Part shown: one piece after another, positions 63,641 through 64,000 of the stretch
Layout of the letters: the number at the start of each line of letters is the position of its first letter
Numbering within the stretch: position 1 is the stretch's first letter
NCBI GenBank assembly: GCA_008080745.1
Contig: SHMX01000003.1
Coordinates: 468,971 to 532,970, forward strand
Origin: Candidatus Thorarchaeota archaeon
GTDB taxonomy: Archaea; Asgardarchaeota; Thorarchaeia; Thorarchaeales; Thorarchaeaceae
DNA: 64,000 bases
Direction of reading: 5' to 3'
Notes under the pieces: generated by a model
The model's input: the letters and a program-made list of their open reading frames with translations, nothing else
Told to the model about the DNA's origin: nothing
Databases searched by the model: none
Made by a program: the position numbers and the translations under genes

Positions 63641-64000
63641 ATGGTAAGCAAAAAGACCCTTGTTGAGCTATACACAAGGACGCTCAAGGTTAGATTATTC
63701 GAGGAGAAAGTCTGGGACCTTTTCGGTCAGAACCTAGTACCAGGAACTCTACACTTGTATCTTGGACAGGAGGCCGTTGCTGCTGGAATCACTGCAGCTA
63801 TGAAGGACTCTGATTGGGTACAGAGTACACACAGAGGTCACGGACATGTAATTGCAAAAGGAGCTGACCCAAAGAAGGCTCTAGCTGAATTACTTGGAAA
63901 GAAGACAGGTTCCTGTAAGGGAAAAGGAGGTTCCATGCACATCACCGAGTTTGATGCTGGTGTGCTAGGAGCTACTGGTGTTGTTGCATCTGGTCTACCA
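63641..64000 (+). CDS. 2-oxoacid (pyruvate/acetoin) dehydrogenase E1 component, alpha subunit, 5' part (cut by window edge)
   Basis: The first 120 codons of a thiamine-diphosphate E1 alpha chain, running off the right edge. It contains YTRTLKVRLFEEKVWDLFGQ, HLYLGQEAVAAGI, WVQSTHRGHGHVIAKGADPK, and GKGGSMHITEFDAGVLGATG, standard for PDHA/AcoA proteins. The His in HRGHGH helps shape the active site. It decarboxylates pyruvate or a branched 2-oxoacid as part of an E1-E2-E3 complex, delivering acyl-CoAs. The branched type would fit the second mutase; not decidable from this part. No clear ribosome site precedes the ATG. Confidence 0.9.
   Translation, partial: MVSKKTLVELYTRTLKVRLFEEKVWDLFGQNLVPGTLHLYLGQEAVAAGITAAMKDSDWVQSTHRGHGHVIAKGADPKKALAELLGKKTGSCKGKGGSMHITEFDAGVLGATGVVASGLP

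Noticed and set aside
1-64000. tRNA, rRNA or CRISPR arrays
   Set aside because: I looked for T-loop-like GGTTCRAATCC words and for short identical spaced repeats on both strands and saw none convincing; a tRNAscan and CRISPR finder run would settle this.

Overview
The window looks like a piece of an archaeal chromosome, most plausibly an Asgard archaeon of the Candidatus Thorarchaeota type. This assignment is inferred from gene content: a small GTPase with three Roadblock-like genes, several proteins ending in longin/roadblock-like domains, formylmethanofuran dehydrogenase, a putative F420-dependent oxidoreductase, an archaeal split methylmalonyl-CoA mutase, TATA boxes about 25 nt before many start codons, and GGAGGTGA-type ribosome sites inside operons. 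No rRNA or tRNA is present to prove it.

Layout. 0-2.1 kb: 5' end of a pyruvate carboxylase B-like gene, with a LAGLIDADG endonuclease-like gene and an HTH gene just upstream of it. 2.2-8.7 kb: Eis-like acetyltransferase, membrane protein, TPR-longin protein, M3 peptidase. 9.3-15.7 kb: acyl-CoA carboxylase carboxyltransferase, sensor-like membrane protein, ArsR and Acr3, RNase HIII-like protein, biotin ligase. 16-27 kb: Ntn-hydrolase, MFS transporter, threonine aldolase, a methylmalonyl-CoA mutase operon (small subunit, MeaB, large subunit, epimerase), TPR proteins, HAD phosphatase and a two-subunit CoA-transferase. 27-46 kb: large secreted proteins, a structured-RNA candidate, zinc-ribbon and DUF998 membrane proteins, a histidine kinase, a GlcD/Fe-S oxidoreductase pair, an LLM oxidoreductase, an M28 peptidase, an MFS transporter and a GATase-like ectoprotein. 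46.5-56 kb: GTPase/Roadblock operon, a second acyl-CoA mutase with isobutyryl-type specificity residues, a C39-like peptidase pair, cobalamin adenosyltransferase, iron-sulfur flavoprotein, a two-lobed roadblock-like protein, a winged-helix protein and a long bactofilin-like beta-helix protein. 56-64 kb: methyltransferase, fwdDBA, a circularly permuted solute-binding protein and the start of a pyruvate/acetoin dehydrogenase E1 alpha gene.

How it fits together. Many genes serve propionyl/branched acyl-CoA metabolism: carboxyltransferase, biotin ligase, epimerase, two B12 mutases, the MeaB chaperone, cobalamin adenosyltransferase, a CoA-transferase and a 2-oxoacid dehydrogenase. FwdDBA points to the methanofuran end of an archaeal Wood-Ljungdahl or formate/C1 pathway. 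Secreted peptidases and a solute-binding protein suggest peptide scavenging.

The observations most worth following are the mutase paralog with Phe/Gln in place of Tyr89/Arg207, the GTPase plus triple-Roadblock operon, the 13-fold 17-residue repeat bactofilin-like protein, the permuted solute-binding protein, and the structured RNA at about 32.0-32.24 kb.
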